Assembly: GCA_037013495.1 (NCBI GenBank)
Contig: CM072805.1
Location: forward strand, 16,960,601 to 17,024,600
DNA from: Hippophae tibetana
Lineage: Eukaryota; Streptophyta; Magnoliopsida; Rosales; Elaeagnaceae
Direction: 5' to 3'
DNA length: 64,000 nt
This document shows positions 1 to 12,849 of this stretch, piece by piece; position 1 is the first letter of the stretch; every line of letters begins with the position of its first letter. The position numbers and the translations under genes are program-made. Below the pieces are notes generated by a model that saw only the letters and a program-made list of their open reading frames with translations, did not search any database and was not told where the DNA came from.

Positions 1-3000
1 GTGAAAAATAGTGAAAGGGTGCTGAAAATTCATGTAAAAGGGATAAAATAGGTCTAGAAAATGCTCAAATTCATTTATGGTTGTTATATCAATCAAAAAT
101 AAACATTAGAATGATTGGGCATGTGGTAAGCAAGGATTGGATGGAAAAGATATATGGCAACACTGAATGGGTAAAGGCATTGACGTAGGAGCTAACAAAG
201 GAGAGGAAACTATGTGGCGCTCCATGATTCCATGGAAGAACACGATTGATGATATGGCCACTAACGGGGCATGGTGAAAAGCTAGATTGAACGCATGATT
301 GACATGTAGTGACCAAGGCGATGGGCTATCTGGATCTGCTTATGTGGTAACATACGTCACTAGTTGAATGGAGCTAATAATCAACTTCTGTTGAGTCACT
401 ACCATATGGCATGTAACGCTTCTGAAGGTCAAGTGGTGCACTATGATTGGGCATCCAAAAGTTTCTAAGTGCATCACAGAGATCTTCTATATGCATTCAT
501 ATGAGTTAAAAAATTCATCAAAATAAAAAAATTCCTAAAATTTATATTTTTATCCCATTTTCACCTTATTACCTAAAAATGTGATTTTTTAGTCCAAGCA
601 TACAATTTAGTTAATTAAACAAGTAAATATTAAGCATTAAAAATGATATAATCATATTTTCATTAAGTTATTCCACTCCCAAACTTAATATTTTGCTTGG
701 CCCAAACAAATAATACAAACTAAAATACTAAAATTAACTTCTATTCTTAATATTTATAACACATTCATAACTATCAGTACTATTGGTTTGAAGCATTCTC
801 AATAAATTAGAGGGCTCTCATAGATTTATCAATATACTCAACCAAGATATTCATATGGTTATCAATCCATAATGCATTTATGTAAGTGTATAACCAAATT
901 GTTTTGAGGACATGTTTGGTATGTGTGTTATGATGAACTTGTTTAATCTACATGTCATCAAGATAAGCTCATGTGAACCATGCAATTAGAAAAATAGTCT
1001 CAAAAACTACCAAACTTCATAACTCCACATTTAGCCTCTCTTCCTACTAATGTAAATGCCAACTTAGATTGAAATCAATAGGTCTTTCAAAGCTTGTAAT
1101 GATAGGCTAAGGTATGGGTAGGTGAGATATCAAATATTTAGGCTTAATTACAACCGTAGCTAACCAAATACATATAATAGACCAATGAGTTCACATCCAC
1201 AAATAGTATACCCCTAAACTTAGGTTCTTTTCACTTTACTTCTTAAGTTTCATTCAATAATTATGAGAACAACACACTAAATTCAATAACTTATTAATTT
1301 TCTTCTTCTTCTTCTTCTTCTTCTTTATTATTATTATTATTTTAACAAAATAGGCATAACACTTATTTCTATTACATTAAAAAATTTATCTAATTTTTTG
1401 AGATAAAAAATTCATTTAATTTAACTCTAAAATTTTATGCTTATATAATATATTTCTAAAAAATAATAAGAAAAAGGGATAGGGAAATATGCGTGATGGA
1501 AAAGGTAATTCCCAATCCACCCCATCCCTCATGAAGCATATTCTAATTGTGTCAAAATTATCCCAATAGATTTTGGTTTCAATAGGTCAAATTGACATCC
1601 CTACTTAAATATGATTGTACTAGTTGATATTAATTATAGTATGAGTCACTTTCTTTCCTTTTTGGTGTACAAATGAGTCACATCTTGTCCAGTTTGATGA
1701 TAAATATTGTCTTGAAATATCAAGTTGCACTACATATTAATGAATCTATCTCTTTGTTTTCCTTGAATCTATTAGCTTATTATCATAGTACCCTAAAAGT
1801 CTATTAGGTTATCAAAGTATGAACCTACAATTCCATTAGATTATCAAAGTAGGACATTAGAAGTCCAACAGATAGTTTCAATAGCATTGAATTTTGAGAT
1901 ACACATAATAATGGTGATATCAATTGAATTTGAAAGCTATCAGTAATAGAAATATAATGGTGTTCGCCTTTTTTACATGTAAGACTTTGAATGACAAAAT
2001 AAGAGATGAAACAGTAGTTTTAAAGACTTTTTCCACTCTCATTCTTCTTTCGGGGAGACTCTTATGCAAGCAAACTAACAACTAAATTATATCCTCTAGA
2101 TCTTTCCAATGCAATCATTATGTCGTTGTTGAAAATTTATTTCAAAAGTCAATATTGGTCAAACTACCATATGAACTTTTTGTTAGGATAGGAGCAAATA
2201 AACTAATGTTTGTCCTTATATTTTGTTATATTTTATGCATTATCTATTGCAATTTTTTTTTTAAATTTACTATGAATTTATGGAGCTGGCCGCTACATTG
2301 AGAAAATATTATGGTTGCATGTTGAGAAAATTGGCAGAGAATCCATTAAAACAACTCAAATGGATTTGTATAGTACGTGTGTGGGTGCGCTTTGGCTGGT
2401 GGGACAAAGCATCGTAAAAATAAGTTATATGGGCTTACTTAGCCGTGTTTTGGATTAACTTAGACATAGGATAGAATCAACGAAGTTCATGCCATGTGGA
2501 TGTGAATAGACTAGTGTCAAAATAAATTTATTTTGCTTCTAGTTTTAGAGTGCCTTTGGCTCTTAAAATGACATCATTTTGTCTATTTCAACCCCCCTTT
2601 GTGTCAAAAAAACACACAATATTAGTTTTACAAAATTGTTAGCCACCATATTCATTTTCAATCCCATATTTCATGATTTGTGTAGTGTTTTGCATGAAAT
2701 TTTACTTATAAATTCAACATTACAACCCATAATTAGAGAATATTTTTTAGAGAGGGAAAATAAATCCTAAAGAAATAAACTCTATCCTTAGGAAATTTCC
2801 TCAAGCTTTTAGAAGATGAAGATCTAATCAATTCAAAAGTTTGAGTATTTGTTTCATCAATGTTGTTTTCATTTCTAGTTTTCTTTTTATTTGGTTTGAA
2901 AATATGGTGCATTTAATAATTTTATTCATGATTTTGGATTTAATTATGTTGTGCTAAATTTATTTATGGGTATTTAGCTTTACTTCCATGATTGAATTGA

Positions 3001-5470
3001 GTTTTAGGTAGATTATTATTTGAATAAAGTTTGAGAATTTTTTTTATTTTTGATTCTTTATATCTTTAACGGTTATTACAGGAACAAATCTTCTTTTATA
3101 ATTAAAGTGATTTTTTGTAAATAATATTGTTGGAAAAATCATCTATGTCAAAATATTCTCTCTTGAATAAATATTTATGTTAAATACAGGATCATTATGT
3201 TACTTTAGATGATTCGTGATTTTCTTGTACTATTTCTAATTAATTAATTGTCAAGAACAAATAAATTAGTTAGTTTATTGTAAATGAAATTTTCATAATC
3301 ATTGAGATTTTTAATTTAGTGAAAAAATCATTAATCTTAACTTGGTTGTATATTTTTCTTATGATAATTTGATTAGCTAATTGGCCTTAATCAAAAAAAT
3401 TAATTAGTTAATTTTAATTGAGAATCACCATAATCATTTGATTTTTTAGATTTAGTAGAAAAATTAATATCATTGACTTAGGATTAATTTTTAAATTTAC
3501 CTAAAATTCTCTTCAGTCGTCTCACTTTTTAATGAAAATTTTTTACTCACTTTTCTTTTCTTTAATTAGTTATTTTATTTTTAACTTTTTCAATAGTTTG
3601 TTTTGAGTGTTTAGAATTATTTATTTAATTTAACCAACTAGTTTAAAGAAAATAAATAAAGAATTTAGCACTGTTGCAATTTTACAAAAGGTTGACGGCG
3701 GAGTAAACTTATTGTTAGGTTATTAATGATTTGTGCAAAAAATGCAAATGTGATTAGTATTTACATTAGTGAAATCAAAATAAATAAAAGAGTTATTTAA
3801 TCATTCGTCCTATTGTTTGCTTCATTAAATAAATGTAAAATTCTTTATTATTTACGTTTGCTTAAAATCAAAGTATAAGAGTCTATGTAATAGGATTGAG
3901 TTTAAGTAAAATAATCTCAATATTTGTAACAAACAATTGAAATTTAGTTCTTCATATATCAATTTAAAATAAAATAACCTAATCTAAGATCACTGATGTG
4001 GAGTTATCTAATTGAGAGTACTTTGTATAATAACAAATTATAAGGGTTTACACTAGATGCCTTAAAAACACTATAAGATCTAATTAACTTGTAACATTTT
4101 CAACATATTGGTTAGCTAACATGCTTTTTTTCATGTGTGATGTCATTACAATTGGTTGGGATGCTATTTTATATGATAAGAAATCAAGAAAATTGTGAAA
4201 TGAAATAGAGGATTTATGGAAAGTTTAGCTAGTTAACCATGTTTGCTTTGAAAGATTTAGGCGAATTAAAATGAATGAAAGTGAGATGATTGGTTTTTCC
4301 TTTAAAATATGAAAACTTATAGTTCAATTTTTTTTAATCAACCAATTAATGTTTTATAATCGGGACAAACAATTAATTGATTAATTTATACAAGAGGAAA
4401 TTGAAACCATTTAAATCAATGCAATGGTCATTAATTTAAGCTCTTGTTCAAGTTATCCAAATTAAATTTAGACGATGTGTCTAAAAATTAATTTTCAAAT
4501 TTTCAATCTATCTACAAAGAATAAATAACTAATAAATTGTTCGTAAATAAATCTTGTAACAAAACCTTGAATCAAGAAATAATCTTAATTTAATTAATTA
4601 TATAAATATTCACTTAAACATTCTAAGCAATAATGACAACAAAGCTAAATCCCTATAATAAAATTAGTTGACATGTTTAGATTAATATCCGAGATCATAT
4701 TAAAAATAAACATTCATCCATGAAAAGTAGAAAAAGATTAATCTAGAAATAAAAGATTCAAAATTAGATCTAAATACCAATAATGGATGATATTTCCTAT
4801 TCTAAAAATATGTAATCCTAATCTTCAAAGGGTTCTTGAATCTCTAGAAATCTTATCTTCTCTTCTTGAATGTGAAAATCTCCCACAAATGCCTCTAAAT
4901 CCGTTTTAAGTCTAATAATATGTGTATTTGACCTAATGAACTATTGTAAACTATTTATATGTATAATACTATTAATAATTCAAAGTCAAAATTTTAGTAC
5001 GCTTGCCGCAACACACAACTCAAAACCACCCTTATAGTGTAACCCAAGGCTCATCTGTCATGGCACACTTTTTCTTTTTATCGTGGCTTGTAATGTTAAT
5101 GACCCAGTACAAAAACCTAAGAGTTGGATGTCCGAGAACACTTTCTCTTTCACCGCAGTACACAACGTTAGTATTGACATTGTTCGTGCCTCTTACACAG
5201 TGGGGTATTCTTAATGTAAGGCTTACATTCCTTACTTTTTTCACTTTTGGAGTGCTTTAAGTATTGTGTCATCGTGTGTTGGCATTGCTTACCTCTTTTG
5301 AATCTAAAAAAACCTTAAATACATCAAAACATAATTGTGATTATAAAAATATATATTTATATAAATAATCAAGTAAAAACATTATAGTCAAACCTATAGT
5401 TCCAAAAAAGCACATTACAATCTTTTCAAAAACTTATCACTTACAAAGAAAAATAGTATACATTTTGTCC
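1..5470. other. AT-rich DNA without recognisable genes
   Basis: I see no recognisable coding region in these 5.5 kb. The longest open frames (about 60-85 codons, for example 2579-2770 and 5003-5260 on the plus strand) show no motif I know and have the AT-driven composition of their surroundings. Part of the stretch (about 3290-3500) contains two diverged copies of a roughly 70-base AT-rich segment. It may hold old transposon or intergenic sequence too decayed to name. Confidence 0.6.
1301..1341. repeat. (TTC)n-(TTA)n compound microsatellite
   Basis: A run of about eight TTC units passes directly into about five TTA units. The compound structure is visible in the sequence, is common in plant intergenic DNA, and is a likely length-polymorphic marker. 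Confidence 0.9.
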
Positions 5471-5481
5471 TTAGGTAGGGT

Positions 5482-6470
5482 CTATTTCATATTTAATGCC
5501 ATAGAATCTATAGGCATAATTAGGTTGTCCACCTGCACCAATAAATCCTCAACTGTCCTCTTCAGATATTTAATAGATTTATCATCAAACTGAAAGGATA
5601 TAGTTGTTATCTTTTGCTTCCTCAAACCTAGCTGCAAGTATCTCAAATAAGGCATAAGAATGATATATGATCCCAAGTCTAGCATTGCTTTGATCACTTT
5701 CTTGCCTCCTATAATGATGTTAGTGATGAATCTTCCTAAATCTGTCAACTTGAGATGCAAGTCATGTTAAAGCATGAACAATTTTAATACCATCACTTTC
5801 TCATTCTACTCATATTTTCCCTTTTGGGTGATGAAGTCCTTGAAATGTTTTGCATAAACTAGAACTTTACTTACAACATTCAAAAGAGGTAGATTAATAT
5901 GAACTTTAGAAAACATATTATAAAGTTTTATAAAATTATTTATCCTGCTTTAACTCTTTCAAGAATGTGAAAAATGAAATAGAGGTCTATAAGGCTCACT
6001 ATGTGTCTTATGTTGCAAAAGAGGTGAACATGATTCTTTCTTGTTCTCCTCACAAGGTTTTAAAATTTTGTCGCCCTTAGCTTGACATTCCTTGGATTTT
6101 ATGTACCCATCTGTCTTTCCTGCATCAAGTGATAAACCATTAATAATTTTATAAAAGTCATTGTTTAGAACAATACCACTTTGAAGGATTGTGATAACAT
6201 TCACTTGTTGAGTTTGACTAGGAAACTTTCCCTTTTATTATTTTTTCCATTGTTCCACTAGTTGTCTTAATTGTATTTTCATCATTTTCATAGAAGTCTC
6301 TAAGGAGTCTAGCCTCTTCTTATGTCTTTCATGCTTTCCCATACTAACTTGAGTAAAGATGTTCAAGTTTTCTTCCAAAGTTGACTAGATGGTAATATTT
6401 GGTTCTAAAAATCTCCATGCATAGATTTTTGAGCACATGTTGGATTATTTTCAATTTTACAAGAGAAATT
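5482..6470 (-). pseudogene. Ty3/gypsy (Athila/Tat-like) gag-protease remnant
   Basis: Read on the minus strand, this is the end of gag and the protease of a plant gypsy element. About 6200-6260 gives a KGKFPSQTQ-like segment and a degenerate 'LQSG' matching the LRSGK block typical of Athila/Tat gag ends. About 5780-5900 gives YAKHFKDF, matching the conserved YAKFLKD segment. The 92-codon frame 5482-5760 carries the retroviral-type protease: LDLGSYIILMPY corresponds to the usual LCDLGASINLMP active-site block, followed by VEDLLVQVD, matching VEDVLVKVD. The alanine-serine after the catalytic Asp-Leu-Gly is changed to Ser-Tyr. Several stops and frame changes make it non-functional. No RT is attached, so it is truncated on the 3' side. 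Motif order supports the family strongly; the lineage is inference. Confidence 0.75.
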
Positions 6471-7710
6471 GAGGTAATTTCTCCACTTATGGTTATAAGT
6501 ATTTACATATGAATCATTCATGGACCCAAGTTACAGGATTGCATCAGGTACTCTTGCTCCTATTTGTCACTTGCATAAGAGCTTAAATGTAAGGAACAAG
6601 TGTTAGCACCATGTATAAGTTGAATAGGAAAAGTAAGAAGAGTAAGTTGTTGACATTTTTACCAAGCCATTCAATTAGGAAGATTTCACCAAGTTGAAAA
6701 ACTTAGTGTCACAAACGATTAAGTTTAAATGGATGAATATAAAATATGCTATTTTTGTTGTTACAAATTTTAAGGGTATTAGTTTTATTATTTTTCTAAT
6801 ATATTTCAGAAGATTTAGTCTAATATAGAGATGTTTGATAGTAAACGTATGATTAGAGTTGGAAATTTTTCTTGATGAGGTAAAACTATGTAGAAATTAT
6901 TCAGTTAGAGGTTAGGATGAGAAAAACAAAATAGAAAATTGGGAACGACAAATAGAGATCCATATTTTATATTATGAGGTAAAATAAGGATGATGATTGT
7001 ATTCCCCATCTCGTTCACTAAAAGTATATACCCTGTTTTAATAAATATATAAGAATTTAATATTTTAATTTTTTTTTATAGATTTAGTTATATTAAAATA
7101 AAACCAATTACAAAATAATTCATTATATATTTTATATTTAATCTTTAATTATACTTTATTAGAATAAAAATATCAATAACTTTTCTTTTATAAAAATCTA
7201 AAATCTTGTAATTATTTTATAATTTATTGTTATTATTTCATCTAGTTTGTAACAAATTTTTATCAATGTTATTTAATATAAAAGAATTATGTATTTATTG
7301 TTAAATATATTTTTATTTTTCTCCTTTTCACATAAACATTGCTTATTTTTTATTATTTATTAACTAAAATTTTATTTTTTAATTACAAAATATTTATTAT
7401 TTGTTTTTTTATTTTCGTTTATAATAAAAATAAAAAATTACTAAAAAAAAATAAAAAAAATATTTAAAATATTATTTAGATCTACGTTTCTCATTTGAGG
7501 TCTTTGTTTTTCAATGGGGATACCCAATATGTTTTTGATTTGATTTTAAGTGAAGATAAGTGGTAAATTTTAAATCATCGACAAAAAATGGAGTAGGGGT
7601 CCTCGAACCTACCTCGCCTTGTTGATAACCTTATATGCGATAAACATATCAGTAAATTCATCATTTTGTTAAAATTTAAGTCATGTCCTCACTTTTTCCT
7701 TTTGTTTGTG
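6471..7710. other. AT-rich spacer with a dispersed repeat
   Basis: No gene is seen. The 7190-7490 part is a very AT-rich segment with a related inverted copy at about 19556-19815 (listed separately). The flanks near 7000 and 7590-7620 carry short GC-rich blocks that may be element ends, but I could not define boundaries or a target duplication. Confidence 0.5.
7190..7490 (+). repeat. Dispersed AT-rich repeat, copy 1
   Basis: This segment resembles the reverse complement of 19556-19815. Shared landmarks in the same order include ATTATTTTATAATTTATT, an 'aatgttatttaatataaaa' block, and a terminal 'atatttaaaatatta' block. The match continues weakly into a 'ttttcaatgggga'-like end. It looks like two copies of one transposable element (MITE or LTR fragment) in opposite orientation, but base composition inflates apparent similarity. 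Confidence 0.5.
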
Positions 7711-8027
7711 TTTTTTTTTTTTGGGTTCAAAGGATAGGCAGTTAGGACTACCCTATATTCTTGAAAAGGAATTTACAAAAGCTCTAAGATCTTATGGTAG
7801 AATAGACATGAGAATGATGCCATTAAATTGAGAATAAAAAGTCCAATTAATTACAAAATGTGTTGGAGTATTATTTTTCCTTAGAATCCATTATACAAAA
7901 AGCATTGAAAAACTAGTAAGAACTTGATCTAAAGATCTAATTAATTCAACCAAAGTTGGATGAAGGTGAAGAGCATTATTAGGTTTTAAAAACCATCAAT
8001 GATTACTTTGGAAACTCCCTCTAGATA

Positions 8028-8245
8028 AATTGGTTTATTTCTCCACTTTAGAGCTTCATGGAAAGTGTAATAAAAATCAAATACCTCAGCTATCTCTAGC
8101 AAAGGCGTTTTCAACATTTTAGTCTATCTATAACATAAGTTACCATTATGGTTGGTCACCATAAAACCAGCTACAGCTAGACCATTGATCCAAGCTACAT
8201 CAAAATTTAATATAAAGGATCCAGAAGGTGGAGGCTGCCACTTAG
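8028..8245 (-). pseudogene. LINE RNase H-like domain remnant
   Basis: Minus-strand translation gives a proline/glycine-rich entry, then LNFDVAWINGLAVAGFM and a following TNHNGN. This matches the start of the plant LINE RNase H domain (RVT_3 type), in which a 'K.N.DGA' strand is followed by a 'GG.G.v.RD..G' hairpin. Further on, PLLEIAEVFDFYYTFHEAL corresponds to the usual 'A.ElwAl..gL..A' helix. The catalytic aspartate of the first strand is retained, but a stop codon lies between the two blocks. This domain removes the RNA template strand in related elements; here it is inactive. Confidence 0.65.
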
Positions 8246-8599
8246 GAATAATATAAGTTAGATCCTCTTGAATTCATGAGTAGAGCTTTCGTGAGAGTTG
8301 AGAAAAAGATGGTATAGTTCTTTGATTCGAGTTTTGATAGTTTGTATAATTCTATGAGGCTGTAAAACCTTATTTTGAAAAATTACTTTATTTCTCAACC
8401 ACCAGATTGTCTTTAACATTACCCTACTACTAGAGAGAATTCAACAAGAAAAATATCCATTGGCAATAAAGTGGGATGAGGTGATAAAATGAAATGACTA
8501 TAAGACTTGATATCCAATTTGTTGAGAAATTTCATAGAATATTCCATTTCCAATGAAACCAAAAGGATTGAGATTTTGGAAGCTATAGTTATTGAGATT

Positions 8600-9200
8600 T
8601 TAAACCTACCAATTGAAGCTCTTACAGGTAAAGCTCCATGGAAGATTTTCTACAAAAGAAATTGTGACTTTAATAGAGTTTAGATTTCTACAATCCATTC
8701 CAAAGATTAGAAAAGTTGGGTTGATGTCGATCTTCAATGATAGCAAGATAAGCATATTTGACATAAAAGGAACCTCGGCCAGAATTGAGCGAGACCAAGA
8801 CCATTGAATCAATGAGCGTGAGATTGGGTGGTTTTAGAGAACATATCAATTTTGTAATACTAGGACCCAAAATTGATTCTAATTTGTGTATATCCTATTT
8901 ACAACCACTATTCTAGTAACAAAGATTTGTATTGTGAAAATTCAAGAAGATAAATGTTACTCAAGAAGAGGTAGAAGTTGACTTTTAAAGCCTGATATCC
9001 CTAGATCAGTCCAACCATTAATGGTACTTTCATTTCCTACCTTATAAAAGAAGCCTTGTAGCAAAGCTTCTTTGGCCCATAAAAGGCCTTTCCAAACCAA
9101 GGAATCATAGTTTCTTACTTCAATCCATAAAAAAGTAGAGGTGGTAAGATATTTTCTTGAAAGAAGCTACACCCATAATTTGTTATCATTAATAACAATT
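8600..9200 (-). pseudogene. LINE linker and zf-RVT region remnant
   Basis: The minus-strand frame around 8688-8870 gives 'LNSGRGSFYVKYAYLAI', matching the conserved 'W....G.FSVKSAY' segment that precedes the zf-RVT zinc-binding domain in plant LINE polymerase proteins. No intact zinc-binding cysteine set is visible. Its place between the RT (9.6-10.7 kb) and the RNase H (about 8.1 kb) is the expected one. Confidence 0.55.
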
Positions 9201-9599
9201 CTCAAGAAACTTTTGCTAGCTTAGCTTTGTTAAAATAAGAGGGTTTTCTAAAACCCAATCCTCCAAATTGTTTGGGAGAGTAGATTCTATTCTAACAAAG
9301 TGGAGTGAAAAAGTTTGTACTAGAAATGTCACCGGTCCATCAAAACTTCCTTATTTGATTGTCAACTACTTCACAAATGGAATTGGGGATTCAAAAAGTA
9401 CTTATCAAGTAAATTAGAATGTTCTAAACTGGTCTAATTAAAGTTATCCTTCCATCTTGGAATAACAATTTGGATTTTCAGCTAGATAATCTATTTTTGA
9501 CCTTTTTGAGAATACATTGGAATTCCATGTTTTTGCTTTTATAAAGAAATAGAGAATGACCAAGATATTTGATTTTCCCATTTGAGATAGGCATATGAA

Positions 9600-10700
9600 A
9601 AGTAGTGTTGAGTTCCTATTATAAATCACTTTGAATATTAGGTGAAAATAAACAAGTATATTTGTTAGAATTAATTATGTGATCAGAATGATTGCAATAT
9701 TTTTGAAGAATTGAATGAATGGTTCCATATTGAGATATATTTTCTCCGATAAATATTATCAAATCATCAGCATAAAGTAAGTGAAATAGAAGGGGAATGT
9801 TTTGATATTCGTACTCTATAAATAAGATTTTCCTATTTAGCATTATGGATTAATCTTGAAAGCCATTCAACAACGATGGTAGACAAATAAGGTGACAAAG
9901 GGTTTCCCTGCTTAAGATCTCGTTCAAGTAGAAAGTTTCCAAAAGGTGACCCATTTAAAAATATGGAATAGGTAACTATAGATAAGAAACTATGAGTCAA
10001 ATGGAAAAAAATTGTGCAGAAACCCATAACTTGTAAAATTCCAACATGAAACTCCATTCTACTTTATCATAAGCTTTCTACATATCCAATTGTAGTCCAA
10101 TCCAATAAAATCACATTTACCTATTCTCTTATTCTTCATTAAGTGGAATTTTTTTGAGTTATTAATGTGTTTTCATATATCCAATGTCCAAGAATGAAAG
10201 CTGATTGTAAAGGAGATATATACTTAGAAAGAATATCTCTTAGTTGTTTCATTAAAATCATTGAATCCATCTTGTAGATCATATTACAGAGGTTTATTCG
10301 ATGAAAGTGATTAGTTGAAATAGGATTTGAACCCTTATGGATGAGTGATATGAAAGTTTTGTTCCATTGAGAGGGAATTGAACAAGTGAGAAAAATGTTT
10401 TGTACTTCAGCTATAACATCCTTCTTGACAATATGTCAAAACCGTTTATCGAAAATAGCATAAATGCCAAATTATCAGGTGCTTTCAAAGCAAGCATATC
10501 ATTTAGGGCTTGTTTGATTTCTTATAATGAAGGAATGCAAAAGAGATCATTATTTTCCATAATGGTGATTACTTCAGGAAAAAGTTTAGAAAGTGAATCT
10601 ATTTGAGAAAGATTAAAAGAATTGGAATTTTTGTAAAAATAATTGATTAAACCCAATCCAATTCGATTATAGTCCCAAGAGCAATGCCTATTTTTTTAAT
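9600..10700 (-). pseudogene. LINE reverse transcriptase domain remnant
   Basis: Minus-strand translation shows the RT motifs in order across several broken frames. About 10380-10270 gives a NHFHRINLCNMIYK-like block (the DYRPISLCN..YK motif). About 10110-10050 gives LQLDM, then a stop, then KAYDKVEWSF, which is catalytic motif A with its aspartate. About 9930-9890 gives RDLKQGNPLSPYLS (motif B). About 9785-9750 gives LLYADDLIIF, the catalytic YADD box, intact. The stop inside motif A replaces the usual glutamate codon by a single base change. This enzyme would perform target-primed reverse transcription; the copy is dead. Confidence 0.85.
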
Positions 10701-11249
10701 TTTAAAGCTGCTATATGATCGTTCCTTCTATGATTTAAAGTAAAAGTATAGAAAAATCTTGTATTTTTACCTCCTTTGACAACCTAGAGTTCTCTAGATT
10801 TTTGTTTCTAAAGTGATTCAACTATGACCAATTGTTCATCAAGTTATTCTTGCATATAACATTCCAATTGAGAATTACCCTAAATCAAAGGCTTGGATTG
10901 GAAAGCTTGAAATTTATTAGATAACTCTTTGATTTTAGAGTTTATGAATCCAAAGTGTTTCTTATTCCACATGGTTAACTTCATGTAGATAATTTACCAT
11001 CTAATTGCCATGGCTTGCAGTTAACATTAGATCAATGTCTTTCGATAACCTTTTCACAATCATCATATCTCAACCATAGAGAAATAAAACGAAATGGTTT
11101 AAAATGATAGGATTGTGATATGAATAATAGTTAGGAAAATTAATGATCATAGCTTTAAGAAAAAAAAAAGAGAGCTAGTTGGAACTCTCCAAACCAATAT
11201 CTAATTATTGCATAATTTTGTTATCACCCTTTCGCTTGTTAACCCAAAT

Positions 11250-11720
11250 GAATTAAATTCTAGGAATGCCCAAATCTATCGCTTGGGTCTTATGTAACAA
11301 TTGGATCAATTGATTTTCTTCATTAAAAATAAAAGGGGAACAACCTTTTTTCTCATTATTTTCCATGATGTCATTAATGTCGCCTAATAAACACCAAGGT
11401 TTGTTATTGTACTGTATCAAATTTGTAATTTCAAACCAACAATGGATTTTTCTTTTACTATAATAAGGTGGAATATAACACAAACACAAAATCCATTTTT
11501 CATTTAGATCAAAGGGTGGTTCAAACTCAAGAAACACAAAATAGTTACCCATATGAAGGATGTTAAAGTTTAAATTATCAACCCAAAACAAATAAAAACC
11601 CCGTTAGACCAACAACTAGAACAATAAGACTATTGGGATAATTTAAAGAGTTTCGTAAGGAATAAGAATGTAAGGGAGTTGTCTTAGTTTCCATTAACCA
11701 AAAATAAGATTTTTTTGTGA
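11250..11720 (-). pseudogene. LINE endonuclease (EEP/APE) domain remnant
   Basis: The 112-codon minus-strand frame 11253-11591 contains CLLGDINDIMENNEKKGCSP, matching the 'GDFNEI....EK.GG' core of plant LINE endonucleases, which nick the target DNA. The aspartate of the GDxN motif is present. N-terminal parts lie in other frames. It sits between ORF1 and the RT, as expected. Confidence 0.7.
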
Positions 11721-12849
11721 ACATAATACATAAGAGCTATGTGGGCTCGAGGTCTCACAATGCCTTGAGCATCCTAACTAAATCACCTTATGACTAATTG
11801 GGGGTAAGTTTGAGGCCACCTCCTCGCCTTGATTGGTGAAATAAAAAGTAGTTCACCACTAACAATACCACCTATACCATCTTTTAAGTCCTAATTTACC
11901 ATATATTGTAAATGATCATTTAAGAAAATAAATAAAGAAGAGTTCTAAAGGCCTTCCCGAATAGGATAGATGTTCAAGTCTTGCACTAAGGATTTCCTTT
12001 TGGAAAATAGATTATGATAAACCCCAACCTTCCTCTTTCGTTCGTTCTTCTAAATATCAAAGCGAAAATTACCACTAATAGTAAATTGAGCTCTACTTGG
12101 TTTGGGCATCAAAGAAAGTATAGTAGCAGCTTTTAATGGGGGTTACAATGGCATTACTTGGGGTCCAAGGTTCAGTAGGAATTGGATTGTGTTTACCTTG
12201 GGCTTCAGTAAGATCAGCGGGAATTTGATCAAAGAAGTCTTGTTCCATGTGATTGTCTAATGTTTGAGTTTTTTTGTGATAGAAAGAAGTTGTAAATTAA
12301 ATAAACCATCAGATTCTTTGGTTGAAGGGGTATGTTATTCATTACAATAGAAACAATAGCATCATGTTGACTAGTAGATATTTTCTGATCAAAACCCAAT
12401 AGAGGAGGGGACATGGAAACCAATAGATTGAGATAGCATTTTGCATCTCAAAAGAAGTAGATCATAACTTGTTGTGTTGTACAAACCACAAAAGAACAAC
12501 ATAAATTGATTTGAATTTAAGGCTTGGGCCATCTAAAGGGCCTCTTGAATTTCATGGTGAACTCAAGAGGATTTTGGATAGAAAGTTTCATTTTTATTAA
12601 TAGAAAAGGAGTTACAACTTTTCTGTTTCTTCGAAAAGTTAGGGTGATGTATAGAAAAGGTTTTATTCTCAAAAAATATTCTACGTATAGGGCCTAATGA
12701 TGATTGGAGTGAGGGGTACGAGGTGTACCCAAGCATTCTAAGCCATGTTGCTTAACATCCACAAGTGAATGAAAAGACATTGGTCAAGGTTGGTTATAAC
12801 TTGCTCAAATCCACTCACCATAAATAGGTATAAATACATTAGCTCTAAC

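Noticed and set aside
5003..5260. 85-codon plus-strand frame as a gene
   Set aside because: An overlapping 70-codon frame exists on the other strand, there is no recognisable motif, and composition is not protein-like enough to decide.
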